From the NCBI RefSeq assembly GCF_034541975.1, contig NZ_JAVYJM010000001.1: 64,000 nt of DNA, one strand, 5' to 3'. Under the pieces are notes generated by a model, which was not told the origin of the DNA, made no database searches, and worked only from the letters and a program-made list of their open reading frames with translations. This document shows, one piece after another, positions 8,889 to 17,679 of this stretch. Position 1 is the stretch's first letter; each line of letters starts with the position of its first letter. The translations under genes were made by a program, and so were the position numbers. The stretch is from Dermacoccus abyssi. GTDB taxonomy: Bacteria; Actinomycetota; Actinomycetes; Actinomycetales; Dermatophilaceae.

Positions 8889-10649
8889 TCAGCGACGCTC
8901 GAACCGCGTCGGCATCTCCTCGGCACCGGCAACGGCCTCGACGGCGGCGGCCACGAGATTGCGGCGGCCGAGACGCTCACCGCTGCGATCGACCGTCACC
9001 TCGACCACCTGGACGTCCGGCCGCGGGTTCGAGACGAGATCGATGAGGTGCTCACGCGAGGTGGCCCGGGTGTACTCGACGCCGTGCGCCTGGCACACCA
9101 TCTCGAGATCGGCGCCCGTCGGCGTACCGAAGACGCGCTCGAAGTGCTCGGCGAACTCCGGCCGCCCCTGTTCGAGGGTGCCGAAGATGCCCCCGCCGTT
9201 GTCGTTGATGACAACGATGGTGAGATCTGGGCGTGGCTCGCCGGGGCCGAGCAGCAACCCGTTGCTGTCGTGCAGGAACGTGAGGTCCCCCATGAGGGCG
9301 AAGCTCGGCCGCCCGTGCGCGAGTGCGATGCCCATGGCCGTCGAGACGAGCCCGTCGATTCCGGACAGGCCACGGTTGCCGACCGCGGACACCTTGCGAG
9401 CGATCTGCTGCGGGTTGCGCCCGAGGTCGAGGTCGCGCGCCGTGTTCGACGAACCCACGAGCAGCGCCGAGTCGGCCGGCAGGTGCTGCACGACGGTCGA
9501 CGTCGCGGACATTCCGGATGGCCACGACTCAGCGACGAGCGGCCCGACGACCTGGGTGAGGCGGTGGCCCGCCATCCGCCACGCACTGGCCCAGCGACGG
9601 TCGGCGCACGCCGAGACCAGCTCGTGCGAACGGGCGATCGTGGCCCACTCGTGGACCCGCTGGACGACGTGTGAGGGGTCGGCCCACGCGTTCGATCCGG
9701 TGATGATCTCGACCGTCACCTCGGGGTTGCGCAGCAGCAGGGCGACGTCACGCGAGAGCGTCATGCGACCCGCGACGAGCACGCGTTCCGGCAGGTGCTC
9801 GTCCAGCCAGTCGTGGCAGGCGAGGATGAGCGAACCGTGCGGCATCGCGCGGCCACGGTGGTAGTCACCGAACGGCTCGGCGATGACGGGCCAACCGGCG
9901 GCGTCCGCGAGTTCGGCGATCTCCGCGCTCATGCGCGGGTCGGGCAGGTCGCCCATGAGGACGAGGGTGCGCGGCACCGGGGCGATGCCCGGCCCGTCCG
10001 CCACGGCGACGCGGGAGGCGGGGGCTCGCAACTGCAGCCACGGGCGTCCACGATCGCGGCCCTCGAGGGACTCTGGCCACGTCCCGTCGTCGGAGGTTTC
10101 GGGGGTGAGCGGCTCACGGAACGGCAGGTTGAGGTGGACCGGTCCGGCGTCGCCGGTGGGCACTCCCACGGCGTGCGCGACCGCACGACCGATGACCGAG
10201 CGCCACACGGTGTTCTGCCCCTCACGCTCGGCGGGCGTGGCGAACTCGTGGAACCAGCGCGTGGCCTGACCGAAGATCTTGACCTGATCCGTCGTCTGGT
10301 TGGCACCTGTGTCACGCAGCTCTGCGGGACGGTCGGCCGACATGACGATCATCGGCACCTGCGCGTGGTGCGCTTCGAGGACGGCCGGGTGGAGGTTCGC
10401 GACGGCCGTGCCGCTCGTCGTGATGACCGGCACCGGGTTACGTGAGATCTTCGCGAGTCCGAGGGCGAGAAAGCCGGCCGAACGCTCGTCGATGCGCACA
10501 TGGAGGCGCAACTTCTTCGCGGCGTCGGCCCGCGCCACCGCGTAGGCGAGCGGCGCGGAACGTGAGCCGGGCGCGAGGACGACGTCGGTGATGCCCAGGC
10601 GCACGAGTTCGTCGACGAGGACGGTGGCCATAGCGGTCGAAGGATTCAC
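8889..10649 (-). CDS. menD: 2-succinyl-5-enolpyruvyl-6-hydroxy-3-cyclohexene-1-carboxylate synthase
   Basis: 586 residues, normal for MenD. The N-terminal pyrimidine-binding domain has LAPGSRSAPLA and SADRPAELRDTGANQTTDQ. The C-terminal thiamine-diphosphate domain has GDLTFLHDSNG and NDNGGGIFGTLEQ. The enzyme joins isochorismate and 2-oxoglutarate. The GTG at 10649 was chosen because VNPSTAMATVLVDELVR is the family N-terminus; an in-frame start 12 codons upstream lacks support. Transcribed toward the flavodoxin-like gene (convergent). Confidence 0.93.
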   Translation of the reverse strand: MNPSTAMATVLVDELVRLGITDVVLAPGSRSAPLAYAVARADAAKKLRLHVRIDERSAGFLALGLAKISRNPVPVITTSGTAVANLHPAVLEAHHAQVPMIVMSADRPAELRDTGANQTTDQVKIFGQATRWFHEFATPAEREGQNTVWRSVIGRAVAHAVGVPTGDAGPVHLNLPFREPLTPETSDDGTWPESLEGRDRGRPWLQLRAPASRVAVADGPGIAPVPRTLVLMGDLPDPRMSAEIAELADAAGWPVIAEPFGDYHRGRAMPHGSLILACHDWLDEHLPERVLVAGRMTLSRDVALLLRNPEVTVEIITGSNAWADPSHVVQRVHEWATIARSHELVSACADRRWASAWRMAGHRLTQVVGPLVAESWPSGMSATSTVVQHLPADSALLVGSSNTARDLDLGRNPQQIARKVSAVGNRGLSGIDGLVSTAMGIALAHGRPSFALMGDLTFLHDSNGLLLGPGEPRPDLTIVVINDNGGGIFGTLEQGRPEFAEHFERVFGTPTGADLEMVCQAHGVEYTRATSREHLIDLVSNPRPDVQVVEVTVDRSGERLGRRNLVAAAVEAVAGAEEMPTRFERR

Positions 10650-10776
10650 CGGGCCAGTCTCGCGCACCCCGCCGCCGAAGGCCACACGTGACAGGGTGTG
10701 ACGGACACTCGGGTGGGCCCGGTCCTGCCCGCTCCCGGGTGGGAGTGTGCGGTGGGCCCGACCCTGACAGGGCCGT

Positions 10777-10782
10777 TAGCCT
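10777..10782 (+). promoter_or_regulatory. -10 element (TAGCCT) for leaderless aldose epimerase gene
   Basis: 7 nt before the GTG at 10790. Confidence 0.5.
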
Positions 10783-10789
10783 GACCGAC

Positions 10790-11707
10790 GTGAGCACCCT
10801 CAACGACCTCCCCGCCCCGAGCGGCGAGCAATGGACCATCGCGGCGCACGGCTACGAGGCAACCGTTGTCGAGGTGGGTGGTGGTCTGCGCCGCCTGACC
10901 CACGACAAGCGTGACCTCGTCTTCGGTTATGCCGTCGAGGCAATGGCGGACGCCGCGCGGGGACACGTCCTCACGCCGTGGCCCAACCGAATCGACGGCG
11001 GACGGTACTCGTTCGACGGCGAGAATCACCTCCTGGCGCACACCGAACCGGGGCTGGCGAACGCCTCGCACGGTCTCGTGCAGTGGCTCGCCTGGGATCT
11101 CGTGGAGCGCTCGACCCACCGGCTGACCGTCGGCGTCACCCTCCATCCCCAGCCCGGCTGGGCGTGGACCCTGCGCGTCGAGATGACCTACTCGCTCGAC
11201 CCCGACGGCCTGACGGTCACCCCGAACGTCACGAACCTGTCGTCCACCGCGTGCCCGTTCGGGTTCGGAGCGCACCCGTACCTCACCGCGGGTGAGTCCT
11301 CGCTCGACGACGCCGCCCTGACGCTCGACGTCGCCACGCAGCTCACCGTCGACGAGCGACTCATCCCGACCGGGCGCGAGACGAGCACCCACGATTTCTC
11401 CGGCGGGCTCCCGCTCGAGGGGGTCTCACTCGACACGTGCTTCACGGACATCGGCGTCACCGACGGCCGCTGGCGGGCGTCGGTCACGAGCGGCTCGCGC
11501 ACGACGACACTGTGGGCCGACGCGAGTGCGTACCGCTACGTCCAGACCTTCACCGGTGATGGCCTGCCCGAACCGAAGAACCGCCGGTCGGGGCTCGCCG
11601 TCGAGCCGATGACGTGCCCCGCCAATGCCTTCAACACCGGGGAGGGCCTGCTCACCCTCGCGCCCGGCGAGACGTGGAGCGCCCCGTTCGGCATCACCGG
11701 CGCCTGA
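10790..11707 (+). CDS. Aldose 1-epimerase family protein
   Basis: 305 residues, a normal length. Family features include WPNRIDGGRYSFDG, NASHGLVQW with an expected catalytic His, GFGAHPYLTAG with the second His, and LAVEPMTCPANAFNTG with an expected catalytic Glu. It interconverts alpha and beta anomers of an aldose; the exact sugar is unknown. A single-gene unit: its own -10 upstream and a strong hairpin directly after the stop. Confidence 0.88.
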   Translation: MSTLNDLPAPSGEQWTIAAHGYEATVVEVGGGLRRLTHDKRDLVFGYAVEAMADAARGHVLTPWPNRIDGGRYSFDGENHLLAHTEPGLANASHGLVQWLAWDLVERSTHRLTVGVTLHPQPGWAWTLRVEMTYSLDPDGLTVTPNVTNLSSTACPFGFGAHPYLTAGESSLDDAALTLDVATQLTVDERLIPTGRETSTHDFSGGLPLEGVSLDTCFTDIGVTDGRWRASVTSGSRTTTLWADASAYRYVQTFTGDGLPEPKNRRSGLAVEPMTCPANAFNTGEGLLTLAPGETWSAPFGITGA

Positions 11708-11710
11708 AAC

Positions 11711-11764
11711 TCGATGTTGAGCGGTGAGCGCGGCACGGGTACCGCCCACACCGCTCAACATCGA
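11711..11764 (+). terminator. Perfect 16-bp inverted repeat after the epimerase gene
   Basis: TCGATGTTGAGCGGTG (11711-11726) is followed after 22 nt by its exact complement (11749-11764). It starts 4 nt after the epimerase stop and precedes the next promoter. No T-tract, as is common in actinobacteria. Confidence 0.65.
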
Positions 11765-11806
11765 ACCCCGATGGGCGCCGCGGATGCCGATGCCGCCCGC
11801 GGCGAC

Positions 11807-11812
11807 TACCGT
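11807..11812 (+). promoter_or_regulatory. -10 element (TACCGT) for leaderless helicase-partner gene
   Basis: 7 nt before the GTG at 11820. It decides the start, because the frame is open further upstream through the hairpin. Confidence 0.5.
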
Positions 11813-11819
11813 GGTGAGA

Positions 11820-14105
11820 GTGCCTCGATCTGCCCGTAGTTTCGCCGACGACCTGAGGGGCCGCGCGGACGACGACCTCGCGGCGCTCCTTCTCGCCCGG
11901 CCCGATCTGGCGCGCCCGGCACCCGCCGACATCACGTCGCTCGCCGCGCGGGCCTCCACGCGCGCCAGCGTCCAGCGCGCTCTCGAACACCTCGACGCGC
12001 GCCTCCTCCACCTCGTGGAAGCGCTGCTCGTCGTCGGCGCCGAGGGCGCTCCTTCGGCGCTCGGTGCGTCACGTTCCGCCGTCGACGACGGTATCCGCGA
12101 GCTGTGGCACCAGGCTCTCGTCTGGCGCTCTCCCGGCGGGTGGCGCACCGCCCGAGCTGTCGGCGAAACCCTCACGCACCCAGCAGGATTGGGACGAAGC
12201 GCGAGCGATCTTGACGTACGACTGGACGACCTTGCCGTCGGCTCCGACGGCGACTTCGACGCCGTGACACGGGCCTACAACGCGCTCTCACCGCGTGCTC
12301 AGGCCGTCATCGACCAACTCCGGTGGACATCCGCACGCGGCTCGTTCACCACGCAGACCCTGCGCGATGTGCGCCGCGAACTCGTCGGTGCCGGCCTCAT
12401 GGTGGCCGTCGACGGCGAGCGCGGCAGCGACGCCGTCATCCCGCGTGAGGTCGGGCTCGCGCTGCGTGGCGGGCGTCTGTACCGCGAGGCGTGGGCTCCC
12501 CCGACCGCCGAGATGACCCACGTCGAGCAGGCGAGTGCCGACGACGCGGCGGCCGGCGCCGTGCTCGATCTGTTGTGGCGTCTCGACGAGGTCGTCGCCG
12601 CCTGGGACGCCCAACCGCCCCGCGTGCTGCGCACCGGAGGCGTCGCCGTACGCGATCACCGACGCACGGCCGTAGCGATCGACAGTTCGAGCGATCTGAC
12701 GGCGTTCGTCCTCGAACTCTCCTACGCCGCCGGCCTTCTCGCTCCCGACGGGGAGGTCGATCCGCTGTGGCGGCCCACCGAGTTCTACGACGAGTGGGCC
12801 ACGTGGACTCCTGCCCGTCGCTGGGCCCATCTGGCGTTCGCGTGGCGCGACACCACGCGCGCCGCGAGCCTCGCCGGTCAGACGATCGACGGCACTCTCG
12901 TCAACGTCCTCGGCAAGGACGCCTCGTGGCCGCTCATGCGGGCTCGCCGCGCCGACGTCCTCGCCACGCTCGCCGCGCTCGAGGCAGGCAGCGCCCCGAC
13001 CACCGAACAGGTCGACGCCCTGCTGCGCTGGAAACGACCTCTGCGCCTTCCCGAGGGAGCCCCCACCCGCGCCGACGACGTGTTGCGCGAGGCCGGCTGG
13101 CTCGGCGTGACGGGCCGCTCGGCCCTCACCTCCGCCGGTCGAGCGCTCCTCGCGGTGCCGAGCGACGACTCCGTCCCGACGAGCGAGGCGAACCTCGAGT
13201 CCGTCGCCGCCCTCATGGCCGCCTCCATGCCCCAGCCTGTCTCGCAGGTCATGCTCCAGGGCGACCTCACCGCTATTGCGCCAGGGCCTCTCACGGAAGA
13301 GGTCGCGACGTTCATGCGCCGCAGCGCCGACGTCGAATCACGTGGCGGCGCAACGGTCTTCCGGTTCACCGAGAGCAGCATCCGACGGTTGCTCGACCAC
13401 GGCGTCTCCTCGGGCGAAGCGCTCGAGGCCCTCCGGCGTCACTCGATGACACCGGTCCCCCAGGCGCTCGAGTACCTTCTCGGCGACGTCGCGCGTCGAT
13501 ACGGCCATCTGCGCGTCGGCTCCGTCGGTTCGTACGTGCGCAGCGACGACGAGGGATCGCTCGACGCCCTCGTCGCGGACTCCTCGCTCGCCTCGCTCCA
13601 GCTACGCCGCATCGCTCCGACCGTGTGCGTCTCGCCCCTGCCCGCCTCGACGCTGCTCGACGTTCTGCGTGAGCACCGTCACGCGCCGGTTGCCGAGACC
13701 TCGGACGGTGGCGTCGTCGTGCGCACCGAAGCGGTGAAGCGCTCCCCCACGCCCGGGCGCCGCAGCACGCCGGTTCGTGTTGTCCGCCTCGACGGTGACG
13801 AAGCGACGGCCATGACGCAGCGCATGCGGGAGGCGGAGAAGAGCGCCGTGCGCCCCTCGCAGCACGACGAGCGCACGCGCATCCCCTCGTCCGACCCGAC
13901 GGTCACACTCACCTCCTTGCAGGACGCCGCCGCCGATCGGGCTCCCGTCTGGATCGGTTATGTCGATGCCTCGGGCGACATCAAGCGCGCCCTCTTCCGG
14001 CCGACGAGCGTCTCGGGTGGGCGCGTCGTCGGGCAGATCGGCGACAACACGACGACCACCCGCTCGTTCTCCATCCACCGCATCACCGGGGTGGCACCGG
14101 CGTGA
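11820..14105 (+). CDS. XPB-associated protein with helicase C-terminal domain (Rv0862c-like)
   Basis: 761 residues. No Walker motifs are visible. The protein resembles the large actinobacterial proteins annotated as helicase-associated or helicase C-terminal domain-containing, with an XPB/Ssl2-type N-terminal domain. In Mycobacterium tuberculosis the counterpart Rv0862c sits next to the XPB helicase gene. Here the XPB gene lies about 5 kb downstream on the same strand, with four genes between. A role with XPB in DNA repair is inferred. The stop overlaps the NUDIX gene start (GTGA), so those two are co-translated. Confidence 0.7.
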   Translation: MPRSARSFADDLRGRADDDLAALLLARPDLARPAPADITSLAARASTRASVQRALEHLDARLLHLVEALLVVGAEGAPSALGASRSAVDDGIRELWHQALVWRSPGGWRTARAVGETLTHPAGLGRSASDLDVRLDDLAVGSDGDFDAVTRAYNALSPRAQAVIDQLRWTSARGSFTTQTLRDVRRELVGAGLMVAVDGERGSDAVIPREVGLALRGGRLYREAWAPPTAEMTHVEQASADDAAAGAVLDLLWRLDEVVAAWDAQPPRVLRTGGVAVRDHRRTAVAIDSSSDLTAFVLELSYAAGLLAPDGEVDPLWRPTEFYDEWATWTPARRWAHLAFAWRDTTRAASLAGQTIDGTLVNVLGKDASWPLMRARRADVLATLAALEAGSAPTTEQVDALLRWKRPLRLPEGAPTRADDVLREAGWLGVTGRSALTSAGRALLAVPSDDSVPTSEANLESVAALMAASMPQPVSQVMLQGDLTAIAPGPLTEEVATFMRRSADVESRGGATVFRFTESSIRRLLDHGVSSGEALEALRRHSMTPVPQALEYLLGDVARRYGHLRVGSVGSYVRSDDEGSLDALVADSSLASLQLRRIAPTVCVSPLPASTLLDVLREHRHAPVAETSDGGVVVRTEAVKRSPTPGRRSTPVRVVRLDGDEATAMTQRMREAEKSAVRPSQHDERTRIPSSDPTVTLTSLQDAAADRAPVWIGYVDASGDIKRALFRPTSVSGGRVVGQIGDNTTTTRSFSIHRITGVAPA

Positions 14106-14581
14106 GCGAGCCGATCGAGACGTGCCTCGTCGTCGTCACCCGGACCCTCGAGGGCCGCACGCACCTCCTGCTCGGGGAGAAGCTGCGCGGGTTCGGCCAG
14201 GGCCGCATGGTCGTGCCGGGCGGCAAGGTCGATCCGGGTGAAGCACCTCGCCGAGCGGCCGCGCGGGAGCTGTTCGAGGAGACGTCGCTTCGTGTGAACG
14301 ACGCCGATCTGGACGCGCGGGGCGTCGTCACCTTCGCCTTCCCGGACGGCGGCGGGGTCGACATGCGCGTGCACGTCTTCGTCACCGACGCGGCCGCGGG
14401 CGAACCGAAGGACTCGGACGAACTGCTCGTCACGTGGGTGCCCGTCGACGCTCTGCCCACGAGCCGTATGTGGCCGGACAACGTCCACTGGCTCCCTGCG
14501 GCGCTTGCTGGTGGCTTCGACGAGGCCACCTTCACCTACGCCGCGGACGGCGCGACCCTCGCCAGTCACACCGGAATCTGA
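14102..14581 (+). CDS. NUDIX hydrolase, MTH1-like (8-oxo-dGTP diphosphatase type)
   Basis: 159 residues. The Nudix box runs from GGKVDPGE to RELFEETS; it fits GX5EX7REUXEE, but the usual Gly after EE is replaced by Ser. The preceding LGEKLRGFGQGRMVVPGGK resembles the MTH1 substrate region. The likely reaction is hydrolysis of oxidised purine dNTPs, sanitising the nucleotide pool. The GTG start overlaps the stop of the XPB-associated gene, an interesting link to DNA repair. Its 3' end overlaps the convergent permease gene by 16 bp. Confidence 0.82.
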   Translation: MSEPIETCLVVVTRTLEGRTHLLLGEKLRGFGQGRMVVPGGKVDPGEAPRRAAARELFEETSLRVNDADLDARGVVTFAFPDGGGVDMRVHVFVTDAAAGEPKDSDELLVTWVPVDALPTSRMWPDNVHWLPAALAGGFDEATFTYAADGATLASHTGI

Positions 14582-15453
14582 ACGCGGGTCTTTCGTCCCA
14601 GATACCTGGGGCCGAGGACGATGATCGCAACACCGGCGAGGAGCAGCGCTCCTCCGGCGAACGCCGAGACAGCCGGCACCTCCCCGAGGAACAGCCACCC
14701 GGCGAGGAAGCCGACGACCGGCACGAGCAGAGTGAACGGTGCGACGTTCGAAGCCGGGTAGTGGCCCATGAGGCCGTTCCAGATCGTGTAACCCACCAGG
14801 CTTGCGAGGACGACGGTGTAGGCGGTCGAGGCGACCGCTGCGCCTCCGAAGTGCTGGAGCCCTTCGGCCATGCGGTCCGGACCTTCGATGACGAAGGACA
14901 GCGCGAACAAGGGCAGCGGCACGAAGAGGCTGCCCCACACCGTCAGGCCGAGGCCGGACGCGCCGGCGCACCGCCGGGCTGCGACGTTACCCGCGCCCCA
15001 ACTCAGCGCACCGGCGAGACAGAGCATCACCCCGACGAGTGGCGTCGCGCCCGATCGCCCGGAGGCCACGAGGACGAGACCGGCCAGAGCCACACCCATG
15101 CCGACGAGCTGGATCGCCTTCGGTCGCTCCTTGAGCAGAGCCGCCGCGATGACGACGGTGAAGAGCGCCTGGGCCTGGAGGATGAGTGAGGCCATCCCGG
15201 AGGCGAGACCGGCGGCCATGGCCGAGTAGAGGAAACCGAACTGCCCCGCCGACATGAGCAGGCCCACCGGGGCGAGGTCGCGCCAGGCCACCTTCGGGCG
15301 CGGTACGACGGCGATGAACGGCACGATGCAACTGAAGCGAATGGCCGCGAACAGCAGCGGCGGCACGCCCTCGAGGCCTTCGTGGATGACGACGAAGTTG
15401 ACGCCCCAGATGAGCACGACGAGAAGTGCGTGGGCGATGTGGCGGGGCGTCAT
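14566..15453 (-). CDS. EamA/RhaT family transporter
   Basis: 295 residues forming about ten hydrophobic helices in two EamA repeats (LLVVLIWGVNFVVIHEG at the start of the first). This matches the length of drug/metabolite exporters of the O-acetylserine/cysteine exporter type. The start is the ATG at 15453, where the membrane segment begins; the upstream extension is polar and unlike the family. Substrate unknown. Confidence 0.85.
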   Translation of the reverse strand: MTPRHIAHALLVVLIWGVNFVVIHEGLEGVPPLLFAAIRFSCIVPFIAVVPRPKVAWRDLAPVGLLMSAGQFGFLYSAMAAGLASGMASLILQAQALFTVVIAAALLKERPKAIQLVGMGVALAGLVLVASGRSGATPLVGVMLCLAGALSWGAGNVAARRCAGASGLGLTVWGSLFVPLPLFALSFVIEGPDRMAEGLQHFGGAAVASTAYTVVLASLVGYTIWNGLMGHYPASNVAPFTLLVPVVGFLAGWLFLGEVPAVSAFAGGALLLAGVAIIVLGPRYLGRKTRVQIPV

Positions 15454-15536
15454 GGGGCTATTCGACCGCGCGGGAGCCCTGCCGGACGAATGCGCGTCCA
15501 CCTGCGTGGACGGCTGCGCCCCGAGGGTGGCATGGG

Positions 15537-15569
15537 CGAGGCCCGCCCCGGCGTGCGGAGCGGGCCTCG
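15537..15569 (-). terminator. Hairpin downstream of the M13 peptidase gene
   Basis: 10-bp perfect arms (15537-15546 and 15560-15569) around a 13-nt loop, 35 bp beyond the stop at 15605. No T-tract. Confidence 0.5.
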
Positions 15570-15604
15570 TCGTCGGCTCGCGGCGGACGAGCAAACCGTG
15601 TCGA

Positions 15605-17590
15605 TCAGAAAATGCGAACGCGCTCGTCCTCGTCGATCCACATACCGTCACCGGGCTTCACGTCGAACGCCTCGACGAACTCGGTGAGGTTGCGAGCGGC
15701 GTTGGCGCGCACATCCATCGGCGAGTGCGGGTCGATGGCGAGCAGGCGCTTGGCCTCGGCCTCACGCGCGACGCCGCTCCACACCTGTGCCCAGCCGAGG
15801 AAGAAGCGCTGCGCGCCGGTGAAGCCCTCCAGCACGGGCGCAGGGGCTTCTTCGCAGGCGATCGTGTACGCCTTGTAGCCGATCGTCAGGCCGCCGAGGT
15901 CGCCGATGTTCTCGCCGACGGTGAGACCACCGTTGATCTTGACGCCCGGTGCGTCACGCGTCTCGTACTGGGAGAACTGCTCGATGAGCTTCTTCGCCAG
16001 GGCGTCGAACCGCTCGCGGTCGCCCTCGGTCCACCAGTCGACGAGTTCGCCGTCGCCGTTGAAGCGCGAACCCTGATCGTCGAAACCGTGGCCGAGCTCG
16101 TGCCCGATGACGGCGCCGATGCCGCCGTAGTTGACGGCGTCGTCGGCGTCCACGTCGAAGAACGGCGGCTGCAGGATGGCGGCCGGGAAGACGACCTCGT
16201 TCATCATCGGGTGGTAGTACGCGTTGACCGTCTGCGGGCTCATGAGCCACTCGGTACGGTCGATAGGGCCGCCGATCTTGGCGAGCTGGTAGTCGGTCTC
16301 GAACGACGCCGAACGCTTGACGTTGCCGACGAGGTCATCGGCGAGGATCTGCAGTTCGGAGAAGTCACGCCACTTGTCGGGGTAGCCGATCTTGGGCGTG
16401 AACCGGTCGAGCTTCTCGAGGGCCTTGGCCTGCGTCTCCTCGCTCATCCACGCGCTCTCGCGGAAGCTGCGGCGGAAGGCCTCGACGAGGTTGTCGACGA
16501 GTTCGACCATGCGCTCCTTGGCCTTGGGCGGGAAGTGGCGCTCGACGTAGAGCTTGCCCGCCTCCTCGCCGAGCACGCCCTCGACGAGGCCGACGCCGCG
16601 CTTCCAGCGCTCACGCAGCTGCGGCGTTCCCGACAGGGCCCGGCCCGCGAAGTCGAAGCGCTCCTCGACGATGTCGTCGGTGAGGTAGCTGGCGAACGAC
16701 GTCACGAGGTGCCACGTCATCCACGCCTTCCAGTCCTCGACGTCACGCTCGGCGAACAACGCGCCCAGGGCCTCGAAGTAGCTCGGCTGGCCGACGACGA
16801 CGTTCGCGAACGCGCCGTCCGGCACGACCTGACCCTCGAGCCACGCGTCGATGTCGAACGCGCCGAAGAGCTCACGCAGTTCCTCGAGCGAGTAGCGGTT
16901 GTAGCTCTTGACGGCGTCGCGGGTGGAGACGTTGTCCCAGTGGTGCTTCGCGAGGGCCTTCTCGAGCTCGTAGACGCGCGGGGCGACCTCGTCGGCGTTC
17001 TCGACGCCCACGAGCGTCAGCAGACGCTCCATGTGAGCGGTGTACTTGTCGCGAATCTCGGCGTACTGCTCCTCGCGGTAGTAGGCCTCGTCGGGCAGGC
17101 CCAGGCCGCTCTGGCCGAGGTAGACGATGTACTCGTCGCTGTTCTTCGCATCGGCGCTGACGTAGAAGCCGAACAGGCCGCCCATGCCATAGCGCTCGAG
17201 GTGGCCGAGCAGCATGAGCAGGTCACGCTTGTCGGTGAGGCCGGCGATGACGGCGAGGTCCTCGAGGATCGGCGACGTTCCGAGGGTGGCGATGCGCTCG
17301 GTGTCCATGAACGAGCGGTAGAGGTCGCCTACCTTCTGCGTGGCGGGCCCCGCGTCCGTTCCGTCGTTCTCGGCGGCCTCGGCCTTGCCCGCAGCTTCCT
17401 CGATGATGTCGCGCATGGCCTTCTCACTCGCCTCGCGCAGCATGTCGAAGGCGCCGTAGCGCGATTTGTCCTCGGGAATCGGGTGGTTGGCCACCCACGT
17501 GTTGTTGACGTGCGCGAACAGGTCGTCCTGCGGGCGCACGTCCGGGTCGAAGCTGGTCACGTCCAGGCCGGAGTTGATCTTGCTCGTCAT
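15605..17590 (-). CDS. pepO: M13 family zinc endopeptidase (PepO/neprilysin-like)
   Basis: 661 residues, the usual length for bacterial M13 enzymes. The zinc site HELGH is at 497-501, with the third ligand Glu in GENIGDLGG downstream, and the substrate-binding NAYYHP block precedes the zinc site. No signal peptide or N-terminal membrane anchor is visible, so it is probably cytoplasmic or exported by an unusual route. It should cleave oligopeptides. Single gene, with GAAGG before the ATG at 17590. Confidence 0.93.
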   Translation of the reverse strand: MTSKINSGLDVTSFDPDVRPQDDLFAHVNNTWVANHPIPEDKSRYGAFDMLREASEKAMRDIIEEAAGKAEAAENDGTDAGPATQKVGDLYRSFMDTERIATLGTSPILEDLAVIAGLTDKRDLLMLLGHLERYGMGGLFGFYVSADAKNSDEYIVYLGQSGLGLPDEAYYREEQYAEIRDKYTAHMERLLTLVGVENADEVAPRVYELEKALAKHHWDNVSTRDAVKSYNRYSLEELRELFGAFDIDAWLEGQVVPDGAFANVVVGQPSYFEALGALFAERDVEDWKAWMTWHLVTSFASYLTDDIVEERFDFAGRALSGTPQLRERWKRGVGLVEGVLGEEAGKLYVERHFPPKAKERMVELVDNLVEAFRRSFRESAWMSEETQAKALEKLDRFTPKIGYPDKWRDFSELQILADDLVGNVKRSASFETDYQLAKIGGPIDRTEWLMSPQTVNAYYHPMMNEVVFPAAILQPPFFDVDADDAVNYGGIGAVIGHELGHGFDDQGSRFNGDGELVDWWTEGDRERFDALAKKLIEQFSQYETRDAPGVKINGGLTVGENIGDLGGLTIGYKAYTIACEEAPAPVLEGFTGAQRFFLGWAQVWSGVAREAEAKRLLAIDPHSPMDVRANAARNLTEFVEAFDVKPGDGMWIDEDERVRIF

Positions 17591-17620
17591 GCCCCTACCT
17601 TCTCACCCCGGGCTGACAGC

Positions 17621-17658
17621 GAACGCCGCCGCGAGTCCGAGGACCCACGGCGACGTTC
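17621..17658 (-). terminator. Imperfect hairpin downstream of the MHS symporter gene
   Basis: 11-bp arms (17621-17631 and 17648-17658) with one mismatch, between the symporter stop and the peptidase start. Confidence 0.4.
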
Positions 17659-17679
17659 GGCGGGAAGGAGGTTCGAGCC

